This document shows positions 36,073 through 45,476 of a stretch of 64,000 nt of DNA, one piece after another. A model generated the notes under the pieces. It was not told where the DNA came from, ran no database searches, and worked only from the letters and a program-made list of their open reading frames with translations. Every line of letters begins with the position of its first letter. Position 1 is the first letter of the stretch. The position numbers and the translations under genes were made by a program. The DNA is taken from the NCBI RefSeq assembly GCF_030123405.1, contig NZ_CP126110.1, positions 1,922,001 to 1,986,000 of the forward strand. Direction: 5' to 3'. The DNA is from Neobacillus sp. WH10. GTDB taxonomy: Bacteria > Bacillota > Bacilli > Bacillales > Cytobacillaceae.

Positions 36073-38442
36073 TTGGTAAAGAAAAAGCTAGTTTTTATTC
36101 TGTTTATGTGTTTGTTTATTGTCGGACTAGCAGCCCATCCAGCTAAGGCTGAGGGCAGTGCCATCAAAATATCAGTTAAGGCAGGCTTTGATGGAAAGGT
36201 AAAAAGTGGCAGTGGCTTTCCTGTTTCAGTAACCGTTGAAAACAGTGGTGTAGATTTTACAGGCGATATTCTCTTCAATTTTGCGTCTAACTTTAATTCC
36301 AGCGGAGCAAAGGTCCTATCGGTAGATGTACCGAAAGGAAGTAAAAAAACCTATTCGCTGTCAATACCGGGTTTTTCTGAGGAACATTTCAATAATCAGC
36401 AAATAAAACAGTCGATCTTTTTATATAAAGGCAGCTGGAAAGACAATAATGAGCAAGCCTTTATCGGGGACAAGATCCTTAAACCCAAATATTTAGATCC
36501 TGAAGGAAGAACATTAGGTATTTTAAGTGAGGATTCCGACCGATTAAAAGAATTAAAGGTGATGTCAACAAGCAATAATCTTCAATCAATTGTGCTTACA
36601 GAAGAAATGATTCCAGAAGATGAACTTGGCCTTGATTTGTTCGATTACATTCTAATTGATGAGTATAGCATTTCAAAGCTGAAAAAAACACAGCAGCAGG
36701 CGATCCTAAATTGGGTTCAAAAAGGCGGTAGGTTGATTGCCGGTGCGGCACCAAATGCGGCAGGCTCTTATGGGATCCTTTATCAAGAATTACCGATGAA
36801 ACCAAATAAAGAAGAGCTGGCGGGTACGGAATTTTTCCAAGTTTCACCTTCATTGCCCCCATTTCCAAATATTCCAGTTTTTATTGGCGAGCTGAACAAA
36901 GGAGCAGAGGTTGCCATAAAAAGCGGTGATTTACCGATGGTTGTTCATAAAGGCTACGGTACAGGTGAAATCTGGCAAACAGCTTTTTCACTTGGGGATG
37001 AACCACTCTCTTCTTGGAACGAATATGGACAATGGTTTGTCAAAAGCAACATGTTAAATGGGATGTCAACTATTCAATTTCAAAAAGGCGGACAAAATCC
37101 ATATGATTTTGTTTTTAATGAATTTGCCGAGATAAACGAATACTTTGCCGCATCCCAATTTTCTGTGGGGCAGATTAGCCTGTTCCTATTGATTTATCTG
37201 CTGTTGCTTGTGCCATTTCTGTATTTCTTGTTAAAAAGGCTGGATAAACGCGAACATGCCTGGTGGATTATTATCGGTTTTGCCTTCATTTCCTCCGCAG
37301 GTATATTTGCCACAGGGGCAAAGGACAGGCTTGCGAAACCCCAGATGAACCAAACAGGCATATACAGGGCAGATAATGGTCAGTTAAATGGTCTTGAGGC
37401 AGTTACCTTTCTCTCTAATACTGGAGGTGATTACGAACTTTCTTTTTCGAAGGGGAAATTCTATGGTGTGCCGGGATCATCATCCATGGCTGTACAAGAC
37501 GGAAAAGGATATGCCGTGTTGGAAAATGGTAGGAAAACCAGTGAAGTGACGTTTCCAAATGTAGAATATTGGTCTATGAGAACCTATTTTGGCCAGGTTT
37601 CTAAGCAAAATGCCGGTCAATTTGAAATAAAGCTCTCCAATGAAAATAAAAAGTTAACAGGAAAAATCGTTAATCATTTCCCATATGATTTTGAAGAATT
37701 AACGATTTGGTCAGGCACCAAAAAGATTAAGCTTGGATCATTGAAAAGTGGGGAAAGTTTAACTGTAAACGAAACTTTGGAGCAGGATTATTTGACTGGT
37801 CCCTACAGTCAAGGAAATTCATATCGGGTTCCAAGTTCACCCCAGGAAGTGGATGAAATGAAAAGGGAAAGGATGGAGTATGGAGCTATCGAATTATTGC
37901 ACAACAATTCCTACTCAGAAAATCAGCCTATTCTTTATGGTTATACAAAAAATTCCGTTATTAAAGCTGATATTAAAGGAAAGAACGAAGCCAAAAAGGG
38001 GTTAACTCTAATCTATCAACCATTAGATATCCAAACAAACATTACTGGTTCATTCACCATTAAAGATGATATGTTTCGAAACCATATAAATACAATCCGC
38101 GGCGGGGTCTTTAATGAAAATCCTGGATCCCATAACGAAATGGAGCTTGATGACGGCGAATATGACTATGTTTTAGAGCTTCCAAATCAATTGGTGATTG
38201 AAAACCCTCGCTTCCAAGAATTAAATATCTCTTGGTCTGGCGGGAATGTTACTTATTCACTTCTAAATCATACGACAGGAACCTTTTTGCCTTTACCTGA
38301 TTCTCATACATTGATAAAGGAACATCTTGATCAATATATTTCAAAGGAAGGGGCTATTACAATCAAATTGATAAAAACCGGACAAGGTGACCCTAGAGTC
38401 AGAATGCCTTCGCTCGCAATAAAAGGGGAGATTAGCTCATGA
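36073..38442 (+). CDS. Secreted/membrane protein with predicted amidotransferase-like domain (island gene 1)
   Basis: A 789-residue protein I cannot name. A signal peptide (MVKKKLVFILFMCLF and hydrophobic sequence to AKA at 24-26) is followed by a beta-rich Ig-like domain (about 28-130). A region at about 145-310, with YILIDEYSISKLKK and LNWVQKGGRLIAGAAPNAAG, resembles the class I glutamine amidotransferase-like folds found in ABC-accessory proteins such as GldG; no catalytic Cys is evident. Two membrane helices (about 367-387 and 397-415) precede a long beta-rich C-terminal domain predicted outside the cell. The start is TTG with AGGGGGAA upstream. It overlaps the ABC ATPase gene (ATGA), so it is probably its partner. 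Confidence 0.8.
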   Translation: MVKKKLVFILFMCLFIVGLAAHPAKAEGSAIKISVKAGFDGKVKSGSGFPVSVTVENSGVDFTGDILFNFASNFNSSGAKVLSVDVPKGSKKTYSLSIPGFSEEHFNNQQIKQSIFLYKGSWKDNNEQAFIGDKILKPKYLDPEGRTLGILSEDSDRLKELKVMSTSNNLQSIVLTEEMIPEDELGLDLFDYILIDEYSISKLKKTQQQAILNWVQKGGRLIAGAAPNAAGSYGILYQELPMKPNKEELAGTEFFQVSPSLPPFPNIPVFIGELNKGAEVAIKSGDLPMVVHKGYGTGEIWQTAFSLGDEPLSSWNEYGQWFVKSNMLNGMSTIQFQKGGQNPYDFVFNEFAEINEYFAASQFSVGQISLFLLIYLLLLVPFLYFLLKRLDKREHAWWIIIGFAFISSAGIFATGAKDRLAKPQMNQTGIYRADNGQLNGLEAVTFLSNTGGDYELSFSKGKFYGVPGSSSMAVQDGKGYAVLENGRKTSEVTFPNVEYWSMRTYFGQVSKQNAGQFEIKLSNENKKLTGKIVNHFPYDFEELTIWSGTKKIKLGSLKSGESLTVNETLEQDYLTGPYSQGNSYRVPSSPQEVDEMKRERMEYGAIELLHNNSYSENQPILYGYTKNSVIKADIKGKNEAKKGLTLIYQPLDIQTNITGSFTIKDDMFRNHINTIRGGVFNENPGSHNEMELDDGEYDYVLELPNQLVIENPRFQELNISWSGGNVTYSLLNHTTGTFLPLPDSHTLIKEHLDQYISKEGAITIKLIKTGQGDPRVRMPSLAIKGEISS

Positions 38443-39374
38443 TTGAAATTATTGATTTAACAAAACGGTATGGTAAATTTACTGCACTTGATTCTTTAAA
38501 TCTTAAAATCGAAAAAGGCTCTGTTTTTGGTTTTGTTGGTCAAAATGGTGCGGGAAAATCTACTACTTTTTCGATTTTAGCGACATTGCTTTCACCTAGC
38601 TCCGGAACGGCTTATATTAATGGTTTTAATATTTCCAAGGAGCCGAAAGCAGTTCGAAGCCAAATTGGTTATATGCCCGATTTCTTTGGGGTTTATGACC
38701 AGTTAAAGGCAGTTGAATATTTGGATTTTTACGGTGCCAGTTATGGGATTAGTACGAGCGAAAGAAAGAAATTAATCCCTCAGCTCCTTGAATTAGTTAA
38801 TTTAACACATAAACAAGATTCTTATGTGGACGTGCTTTCAAGAGGAATGAAACAAAGACTCTGTCTTGCAAGGTCATTAATTCATGACCCGGAAGTACTC
38901 ATTCTCGATGAACCTGCTTCTGGTTTAGATCCAAGAGCACGGGTTGAAATGAGAGAAATCTTAAAAGAATTAAAGAATATGGGGAAAACAATTTTAATTT
39001 CTTCTCATATCCTTCCAGAACTTGCTGAAATGTGTGATGTAATCGGCATTATAGATCAAGGAAAATTAGTTGCGGAAGGCGCCGTTGCCGAAATCCAAAA
39101 ACGGCTTCAAGGAGAAAAGCTAATCATTGCCAAGCTATTTCGTGAAGTGGACAAAGCGGTTAATTTCTTCGAGGACCAGCCGCTAGTGAGTCAATTAGTG
39201 AGAAAAGATGATGGAGAATCGCTTCAATTCATGTTCAATGGGAGTATTGAAGAACAGGTGCAACTGTTAAAAGCAGCCTTTTCACACGATATTCCAATAG
39301 TTAGTTTTGCAGAAATCGAAACAAACCTCGAGGATGTCTTTATGGAAATAACGAAGGGAGTGGAACTGTCATGA
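38439..39374 (+). CDS. ABC transporter ATP-binding protein (island gene 2)
   Basis: A 311-residue ATPase. Walker A is GQNGAGKSTTFS, the signature is LSRGMKQRL, Walker B is VLILDEPASGLDP, and the switch His lies in ISSHILPE. The C-terminal 90 residues are the usual extension of drug/lipid or GldA-type exporters. It overlaps its neighbours on both sides by 4 bases. The substrate cannot be read from sequence. The closest general class is the ABC-2 exporter ATPases. Confidence 0.93.
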   Translation: MIEIIDLTKRYGKFTALDSLNLKIEKGSVFGFVGQNGAGKSTTFSILATLLSPSSGTAYINGFNISKEPKAVRSQIGYMPDFFGVYDQLKAVEYLDFYGASYGISTSERKKLIPQLLELVNLTHKQDSYVDVLSRGMKQRLCLARSLIHDPEVLILDEPASGLDPRARVEMREILKELKNMGKTILISSHILPELAEMCDVIGIIDQGKLVAEGAVAEIQKRLQGEKLIIAKLFREVDKAVNFFEDQPLVSQLVRKDDGESLQFMFNGSIEEQVQLLKAAFSHDIPIVSFAEIETNLEDVFMEITKGVELS

Positions 39375-40219
39375 GAAATCTTTTTCTAAATCCCGTTTTA
39401 AATAAGGAATTTAAGCTAAGGTTCCGCTCATTTAAAAGTTTTCTTGGTTTATCCTTTTATTTACTGGCACTATCTATCATTATTATTGGATTTATTTATA
39501 TACAAACCCAAAACTCACCAATGGGGTTGTTTCGTCCTGATCAAAGTAAGAGCATGTTTATGTTGTTGTCATTTATCCAAATGGGGTTAATCTTGTTTAT
39601 TACACCTGGATTAACTGCAGGGGTCATCAGCGGGGAAAGAGAGAAGCAAACATTAAATATTTTATTAACTACGAATCAGAGCTCCACAAGCATTATTCTA
39701 GGAAAACTGATTTCGTCTGTGTCGTTTTTGTTGCTGATGATTATAGCTAGTATGCCAATTTATAGTATTGTTTTCTTGTTTGGGGGGATTTCTCCAGGGC
39801 AAGTAGTGACAATTCTTGGGTATTACATCTTTACGATCCTCGTCTTTGGCAGCATCGGTATCTTTTTCTCCACACTTGTTCGAAAAACTATTATTGCGAT
39901 GGTTAGCACCTATGGAGTGACCTTATTCCTGACAGCCGGGACTGCTTTTTTGTTTACGGTAACAATGTCTGTTAATCAGATGGGAATAACGACAAATAAT
40001 CCAGTTCCGTATTTCTTTGTCATGCTTAATCCCATCATGATCCTATTTGGTTTTCTCGAACCGGATGCATTCAGGGAATTGTCTAGTCAAACAGGAATGG
40101 GAATTGATTTTCCATTATGGGCAGCAAATTTAATATCTTTTACCATCATTTTTCTAGTCATGATTTTTATTAGCATTCGAAAACTCCGTCCCAACATGAA
40201 AGTAAAGTCAAAAGGATAA
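39371..40219 (+). CDS. ABC-2 type permease (island gene 3)
   Basis: A 282-residue membrane protein with about six helices. The cytoplasmic N-terminus LNPVLNKEFKLRFRSFKSF precedes helix 1, and the loop before helix 3 has AGVISGEREKQTLNILLTT, the typical ABC-2/GldF signature (GEREKGTLE-like). The last helix ends in a basic tail. With the overlapping ATPase gene it should form a homodimeric exporter or force-transducing complex. A short 11-base gap separates it from the next gene. Confidence 0.9.
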   Translation: MRNLFLNPVLNKEFKLRFRSFKSFLGLSFYLLALSIIIIGFIYIQTQNSPMGLFRPDQSKSMFMLLSFIQMGLILFITPGLTAGVISGEREKQTLNILLTTNQSSTSIILGKLISSVSFLLLMIIASMPIYSIVFLFGGISPGQVVTILGYYIFTILVFGSIGIFFSTLVRKTIIAMVSTYGVTLFLTAGTAFLFTVTMSVNQMGITTNNPVPYFFVMLNPIMILFGFLEPDAFRELSSQTGMGIDFPLWAANLISFTIIFLVMIFISIRKLRPNMKVKSKG

Positions 40220-40230
40220 GGATGAGGTAA

Positions 40231-41799
40231 ATGGAAGGTAAAAAGCTTTTTATTAAGTTGCTGCAGCCCTTACGACGACAGCTCCTACTAAAAAGAATCT
40301 TCATAGAGTTTCATTACTGGATTCTAGCTGCCTCAGCCTTCTCTGTCATGATTCTAACTGCGGCCAGAATATTCGTCATCCCTTTTTTTCATGAAATCAT
40401 CTGGTTAGGTTGTTTCATGATTTTCCTTGTATTTGTAATTCGTACCATACGGAAACTGCCGGGCTTAAGGGAAGCTGCGAAACTATTTAATTCCTACATT
40501 CCTGATGACCGTGTCATTACAGCATTTTCGTTTTTAGATGATGAAGGCAAGCTGCAAAAATTGCAGCTTGCAGAAGCACTTCCTTTTATGAAAAAAGAAC
40601 AGCAACAAGTTTTAGAAAGAAAAAAAAGTTATATAATGCCCAAATGGCTGTTTATTGCTGTTGTTTTGATCTGTTTATCAGCACTTCTCAATTATTATCC
40701 AAATCAAAACCTTCAATTGGCTGTGAAAAAAGAAACCGAAATGAAAGTATTAAAAAAGGTCGAGAAGAAACTGGAAGAAAAGGAAAAAAAGGAAAACAAC
40801 GCTGAAACCAAAAAAGCTCTTGAAAAAGCACAGGAAATAATATCAAAGAATTCAGATCCTAAAGAAACATTATTAGAACTTGCTAAGCAAAAAAAGGAAC
40901 TAGAATTAAAAGCATTAAAGCATCAGGAAAAACTAGAAAACTTTCAAGCGTGGCAGCAGGAATTGAAAAAAGCTGATTTGAATAAATTGGCAGCCACTTT
41001 GGAAGAGAAGGATATAGATAAAATCAAAAAAGAACTTGAACAGTTAACCAAAAATTATGATTCTTTAACGGAAAGCGGGAGACAGGCACTTGGCAAGTTG
41101 ACTGGTTCAAATCAAAAGCTTTCGGAAAAAGAAATTGCTAAACTAACAAAGCAGATTTCAGAAGCACTAAACACCGAAAACAAAATGAATGAGCTTGCTG
41201 ATGCACAAGCGGCACTAGGAGAAGCTGAGGAGAGTCTGCAAAATGAACTGCTCGAAAACGGACTGCAATCCAAGCAAATAGCCCTTAATCATTCTAATCA
41301 GTCTGCTGGAGGAAAGAAAAACAGCAAAAATGGAAATCCCTCAACAGGATCACAAGGCAGCAATCAAGGGAATCAGTCAGCTGGAAATGGCTCACAAGAT
41401 AATGGTTCCAAAGGTAATGGAAATGGCTCAGGCAGTGGAAATGGAGCAGGTACCGGTCAGGGGTCTGGCAGTGGAACAGGAACCGGCTCAGGCGGTGGAA
41501 CCGGTTCAGGCAATGGTGCGGGGCTCGGTACGGGTTCGCGACAGCTTCTTACGATTCCAGAAAAAATAGGCGGTAAAAATAATCTTGAAACTGATACAGG
41601 GAACATCGGAAAAGGCAGCCCAGCGGAACAGTTTTCAGGCAACGGGCTAATTTTAAAAGGTCAGCTTCGTTCTTATCAAGAAGTATATGGGAATTATACA
41701 GATGCATATCGAAAAAGTACTGATAGGGTAAAACTTCCTTCTGATTTAGAAGAAATCGTAAAAAATTATTACTTATTGCTAGACCCTAATAAGGAGTGA
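40231..41799 (+). CDS. Membrane coiled-coil protein with Gly/Ser/Asn-rich linker (island gene 4)
   Basis: A 522-residue protein I do not recognise. Three hydrophobic segments lie at about 30-50, 52-70 and 138-155. A highly charged helical region (about 168-350, for example KKVEKKLEEKEKKENN) predicts coiled coil. A low-complexity linker at about 350-435 is almost all Gly, Ser, Asn and Gln. The last 50 residues are ordered (YQEVYGNYTDAYRKS, PSDLEEIVKNYYLLL), resembling the C-terminus of large membrane proteins found beside MoxR/DUF58 genes. GGATGAGG precedes the ATG. The gene downstream starts 6 bases after its stop. Probably a scaffold for the MoxR ATPase, but that is inference. Confidence 0.75.
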   Translation: MEGKKLFIKLLQPLRRQLLLKRIFIEFHYWILAASAFSVMILTAARIFVIPFFHEIIWLGCFMIFLVFVIRTIRKLPGLREAAKLFNSYIPDDRVITAFSFLDDEGKLQKLQLAEALPFMKKEQQQVLERKKSYIMPKWLFIAVVLICLSALLNYYPNQNLQLAVKKETEMKVLKKVEKKLEEKEKKENNAETKKALEKAQEIISKNSDPKETLLELAKQKKELELKALKHQEKLENFQAWQQELKKADLNKLAATLEEKDIDKIKKELEQLTKNYDSLTESGRQALGKLTGSNQKLSEKEIAKLTKQISEALNTENKMNELADAQAALGEAEESLQNELLENGLQSKQIALNHSNQSAGGKKNSKNGNPSTGSQGSNQGNQSAGNGSQDNGSKGNGNGSGSGNGAGTGQGSGSGTGTGSGGGTGSGNGAGLGTGSRQLLTIPEKIGGKNNLETDTGNIGKGSPAEQFSGNGLILKGQLRSYQEVYGNYTDAYRKSTDRVKLPSDLEEIVKNYYLLLDPNKE

Positions 41800-41804
41800 C
41801 AATT

Positions 41805-42812
41805 TTGTCTCAACTAAAAGAGAAAGAAAATCAATTTATCACTGCGGCACAACAGCTTAAAATGGTTAAACAAGAGTTAATGAATTTTATCGTTGGTCAA
41901 GAAGAAGTGATTGATCAGGTACTTTGGAGTATTTTTTCAGGAGGTCATGCACTGTTAGAGGGGTTGCCAGGGCTCGGGAAAACAATGCTTGTACGGTCAA
42001 TATCAGACTGCTTAGACCTGTCATTTAATCGGATTCAATTCACACCTGATTTAATGCCGTCTGATATTACCGGTACGATGATTTTGCAGCCTGGAGCAGA
42101 CGGCAGGCAAGAGTTTGTTTTTCATAAGGGGCCATTGTTTGGAAATATCATTTTGGCTGATGAAATAAACCGGGCAACACCGAAGACTCAAAGTTCACTT
42201 TTAGAGGCAATGGCTGAGAAAACGGTAACGGTGATGGGCAGTACAAAACAACTTTCAAAGCCCTTCTTTGTACTGGCCACACAGAACCCGATTGATATGG
42301 AAGGCACATATCCACTCCCTGAGGCACAAATGGACCGTTTTATTTGTAAAATTCATGTGGGCTATCCAACAAAAGCAGAGCTAAAAGAGATTGCCTTACG
42401 AACGACGGGTCTTGAGGTGCCTAAACTAAATAGGATAATAGGGACTTCTGACGTTTTAGCCATACAGCAGCTGTCAAAGGAAATTTTAGTTTCAGATGAC
42501 TTATTAAATACCGCTGTTTCTATTATCGATGCTACCCATCCGGCTTCAGCGGATGCTCCAGAAAGGGTCAAACAATATGTCCAATTCGGCAGCGGGCCGA
42601 GGGGCTTGCAAAGTCTAATCCAAATGGCAAAAACAAGAGCATTATTTGCTGGAAGATATCATATTTCAATGGGAGATTTAAAAACGACAGCAATCCCTGT
42701 CTTGAGACACCGTCTATTATTAAATTTTGAAGGAGAGGCAAACGATATAACGGCGGATGACATAATAAGTGATGTTTTGCAGCAAGCTGGAAAGGATGTT
42801 AGTCAGCGATGA
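41805..42812 (+). CDS. MoxR-family AAA+ ATPase (island gene 5)
   Basis: A 335-residue AAA+ ATPase. Walker A is GLPGLGKTMLVR (Gly53 to Thr60), Walker B is IILADEINRATPKTQSSLLE, and sensor 1 with the MoxR signature is ATQNPIDMEGTYPLPEAQMD. The C-terminal lid domain runs from about residue 240. MoxR ATPases act as chaperones that work on vWA-domain partners. The TTG at 41805 is chosen because AAGGAG is 8 bases upstream; the GTG at 41796 overlaps that site. It overlaps the DUF58 gene by 4 bases, the common MoxR-DUF58 pairing. Confidence 0.93.
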   Translation: MSQLKEKENQFITAAQQLKMVKQELMNFIVGQEEVIDQVLWSIFSGGHALLEGLPGLGKTMLVRSISDCLDLSFNRIQFTPDLMPSDITGTMILQPGADGRQEFVFHKGPLFGNIILADEINRATPKTQSSLLEAMAEKTVTVMGSTKQLSKPFFVLATQNPIDMEGTYPLPEAQMDRFICKIHVGYPTKAELKEIALRTTGLEVPKLNRIIGTSDVLAIQQLSKEILVSDDLLNTAVSIIDATHPASADAPERVKQYVQFGSGPRGLQSLIQMAKTRALFAGRYHISMGDLKTTAIPVLRHRLLLNFEGEANDITADDIISDVLQQAGKDVSQR

Positions 42813-43678
42813 AAGCCCCTTTGCATTCTATGCTTTCCAGGATTACAAAACTGAGATTGATGGCGAAAACACGAAGGCGGGGAGCTCATAAAGGGGGGCG
42901 TACGGCGAATAAGTTTGGTACTTCTCTAGAATTTTCGGATTTTCGCCTTTATCAGCCTGGAGATGACGTCCGCCAAATTGACTGGAATATCTATGGACGG
43001 ACACAAAAGCATTATATTAAAAGGTTTTTAGATGAACAGGAAATTGCTGTTACCGTCTTTCTGGACGCCTCCGCTTCAATGCAGACGATTGATACAAAGT
43101 GGAATCGAGCAAAAGAGCTCGCGGCCATTTTTAGCTATATTGCCCTATCTGGTGAAGACCGCTTGTCGTTCATCCCGGTTTCATCCCGTCCCTATGGTAA
43201 GGTTAGCAGAAAGGGGACGGTTTATGGCAAAAAAGTTTTTTTTGATCTTCTTCAGTTACCTAAACATGAGGGGGTTGGGACATTTACCGAAAACCTTCAT
43301 AAAAACTTGTTGAAAAATAATCAATTGTCCATTCTTATTACGGATGGACTAGAGCCGCTTGATTCCATTGAATCTCTATTCCGCCTAATCGCTGCTGCAA
43401 AACAAGAAGTTAGATTTGTCCAGCTGTTGGGCAAAGAAGAAATAGAACCGAATTATTCAGGAGATGTAAAACTAATTGACAGTGAATCAGGAGAAACTGT
43501 GAATGTATCGATTAATGATTCTATTCTCGGAAACTATCAGAAGCAGGTAAAGGAGCATAATCGTAAGATTGAAGCTTTATGCCGCCGGTTTGGCTTCAGT
43601 TATTTAGTAACGACAGATGATGCAGACTTGCAGTCCTTTTTATTTCATGAGTGTACCGCCAAAAGAATGCTTTATTAA
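42809..43678 (+). CDS. DUF58 / vWA-like domain protein (island gene 6)
   Basis: A 289-residue soluble protein. The DUF58 signature FRLYQPGDDVRQIDWNIYGR is present, followed by a vWA-like fold with a complete MIDAS start FLDASASM and a later ILITDGLEP. DUF58 proteins are standard partners of MoxR ATPases. There is no signal peptide or membrane helix, so it should sit on the cytoplasmic side with the MoxR protein. It starts at the ATGA overlap and ends 16 bases before the next gene. Confidence 0.9.
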   Translation: MKAPLHSMLSRITKLRLMAKTRRRGAHKGGRTANKFGTSLEFSDFRLYQPGDDVRQIDWNIYGRTQKHYIKRFLDEQEIAVTVFLDASASMQTIDTKWNRAKELAAIFSYIALSGEDRLSFIPVSSRPYGKVSRKGTVYGKKVFFDLLQLPKHEGVGTFTENLHKNLLKNNQLSILITDGLEPLDSIESLFRLIAAAKQEVRFVQLLGKEEIEPNYSGDVKLIDSESGETVNVSINDSILGNYQKQVKEHNRKIEALCRRFGFSYLVTTDDADLQSFLFHECTAKRMLY

Positions 43679-43694
43679 CCAGAGGTGATTTAAG

Positions 43695-45476
43695 ATGTAC
43701 TTTGCAAGCCCAATGTTTTTTATTCTCGTCATTTTGATCGCCTTTGTTGTGTTATTATACTTTTTCCGAAAACAATACAAAGCAGTCATCAACCCATCTA
43801 ATCTACTTTGGCAACAGGCAATGAATGAGTGGAAGGCCTCTCCTTGGATACAAAAATTACAGCACAATCTATTGTTTTGGCTGCAAGTTATCGCACTTAC
43901 ATTATTAATGATAGCTTTGGCAAAACCGATTTGGCTCTCGGAAGGGGTCAAGGGAGAGCAGCTTATTTGGATTGTTGATACGTCTGCAACTATGTCAGCC
44001 CTGAAGGATGATAAACAGCTCATTGAAGAGTCAAAACAACAGATGAAGCAAATGACAGAACGCTTAAATGATCAGGAAGTGACCTTAATTGTTGCAGGAA
44101 GGAAGCCCCAAATACTATTGAACCGGGAATCTAATATAAATGTGATTCAAAAGACGATTGATGGGATTGCTGTAACATATGAACATGAAAACATTGAAAA
44201 GAGTGTAAAGCTTGCGGAATCACTTGTTTCGAACCGTGAAACCCATATCCATATATTTTCAGATTCCGTAAAAAAAGAAGACCTTATAGATCGACTGGAA
44301 AATGTATCTTATGAAATTCATAATGCTCATGGAATTCAAGATAATATTGCTCTTCTTTCGTTTGGGGTTGCGGGGAAAGAGAATCGAATTTCTGGTCTCG
44401 TTGTTATAGAGAACCAAGGGGAAAAATCGAAAACAGTCCCGTTAGTGATCACAAGTGAAAATCAGACGATTTTTCAACAAAAAGTAACAATACCCGCTGG
44501 TAAACAGAGTGTCGTTAATGTCCCTGACTTGCCACAGCGCCGCTTCTATCAAGCTTTAATAAAATCCGGGGACAAGTATTCCGCCGATGATGAACTAACA
44601 GCCGTTTACTCAGTCTTGAAACCTAACGTTTATGCACTTGGGGAGATTAATCCTTTTTTCATTAAAGGACTTGAAACTTTGGGCATCAAAACGGTGCAGA
44701 TGGATCAAAACAGTATTTTAGGGTTAAAAGAAAGTGGAATTATTCTTGCGGAAGGGATTCCGGTGGATGTTTTGCCGAAAATGCCGGCTATATATATTAA
44801 TAAAAAGCAAGATTCAGCTAATCCCATTGAACTGAAGGAACCGATCAAAGAAACTGACTCAAGTCTGACGGAATATGTTGATATCGACAAAACATACATA
44901 AAGTACGCTTCAAGCCCAATAACGGGAAACTGGGGAAATATTGTATATAGTGGAAATCACCCCTTAATTCAAACTGGAACAATGAATGGACAGCCGGTTA
45001 TTATCTTGAATTTCTCACTTGAAAATACGGATTGGCCGCTACATCCGGGATTCCCAATCTTTCTTTATAACAGCTATCAGTGGTTATCAAACCAGACAGG
45101 TTTTCTTGGTTATTTTCAACCTGGAGAGGAAAAATGGCTTCAACTTAAAGACCAAAATACTAGTATTGAACTTTTTAATGCTTTTGGAAAAAGTATATCA
45201 ACGCTCCAGTTAAATAAGGAGAATTTTAAAGCTCCAAATAAACCGGGGATCTATCAAGCTGTATCTGAAGGTCAAGTATATTATTTTTCTGTTCTTCTCG
45301 ATGATCGTGAAAAAAGACCGCAGTCAGAAGCCTCGTTTATTTTGAATGGCTCAAAGGAAAACAAAAAGGAGCTCACCCTTAAGCCAAATGATTCTTTGTG
45401 GTTTTGGCTGACTTGTGTTGTACTGCTCTTGCTTATGGTGGAATGGGAGGTGTATCGACGTGGGTTTAGAGCTTAA
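43695..45476 (+). CDS. BatA-type membrane protein with vWA domain (island gene 7)
   Basis: A 593-residue protein. The first 80 residues form the BatA N-terminal double helix: YFASPMFFILVILIAFVVLL, a basic stretch, then LLFWLQVIALTLLMIALAKP. A vWA domain follows (about 95-220) with WIVDTSATMS; the MIDAS is DTSAT rather than DxSxS, so metal binding may be altered. A beta-rich region and a C-terminal helix (WFWLTCVVLLLLMVEWEVYRR) complete it. AGAGGTG precedes the ATG. Its 3' end overlaps the next gene by 17 bases. Confidence 0.87.
   Translation: MYFASPMFFILVILIAFVVLLYFFRKQYKAVINPSNLLWQQAMNEWKASPWIQKLQHNLLFWLQVIALTLLMIALAKPIWLSEGVKGEQLIWIVDTSATMSALKDDKQLIEESKQQMKQMTERLNDQEVTLIVAGRKPQILLNRESNINVIQKTIDGIAVTYEHENIEKSVKLAESLVSNRETHIHIFSDSVKKEDLIDRLENVSYEIHNAHGIQDNIALLSFGVAGKENRISGLVVIENQGEKSKTVPLVITSENQTIFQQKVTIPAGKQSVVNVPDLPQRRFYQALIKSGDKYSADDELTAVYSVLKPNVYALGEINPFFIKGLETLGIKTVQMDQNSILGLKESGIILAEGIPVDVLPKMPAIYINKKQDSANPIELKEPIKETDSSLTEYVDIDKTYIKYASSPITGNWGNIVYSGNHPLIQTGTMNGQPVIILNFSLENTDWPLHPGFPIFLYNSYQWLSNQTGFLGYFQPGEEKWLQLKDQNTSIELFNAFGKSISTLQLNKENFKAPNKPGIYQAVSEGQVYYFSVLLDDREKRPQSEASFILNGSKENKKELTLKPNDSLWFWLTCVVLLLLMVEWEVYRRGFRA

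Noticed and set aside
41330..41569. A plus-strand alternate frame of 79 codons with Val/Gln/Met repeats in island gene 4
   Set aside because: The repeat in this frame comes only from the Gly/Ser-coding repeats of the real frame; there is no ribosome site.
45415..45476. Overlap of island genes 7 and 8, possibly a frameshifted single gene
   Set aside because: Gene 7 ends in its own membrane helix and basic tail, and gene 8 has its own GGGAGGTG ribosome site and its own N-terminal helices. Two genes with a 17-base overlap fit better than a frameshift.
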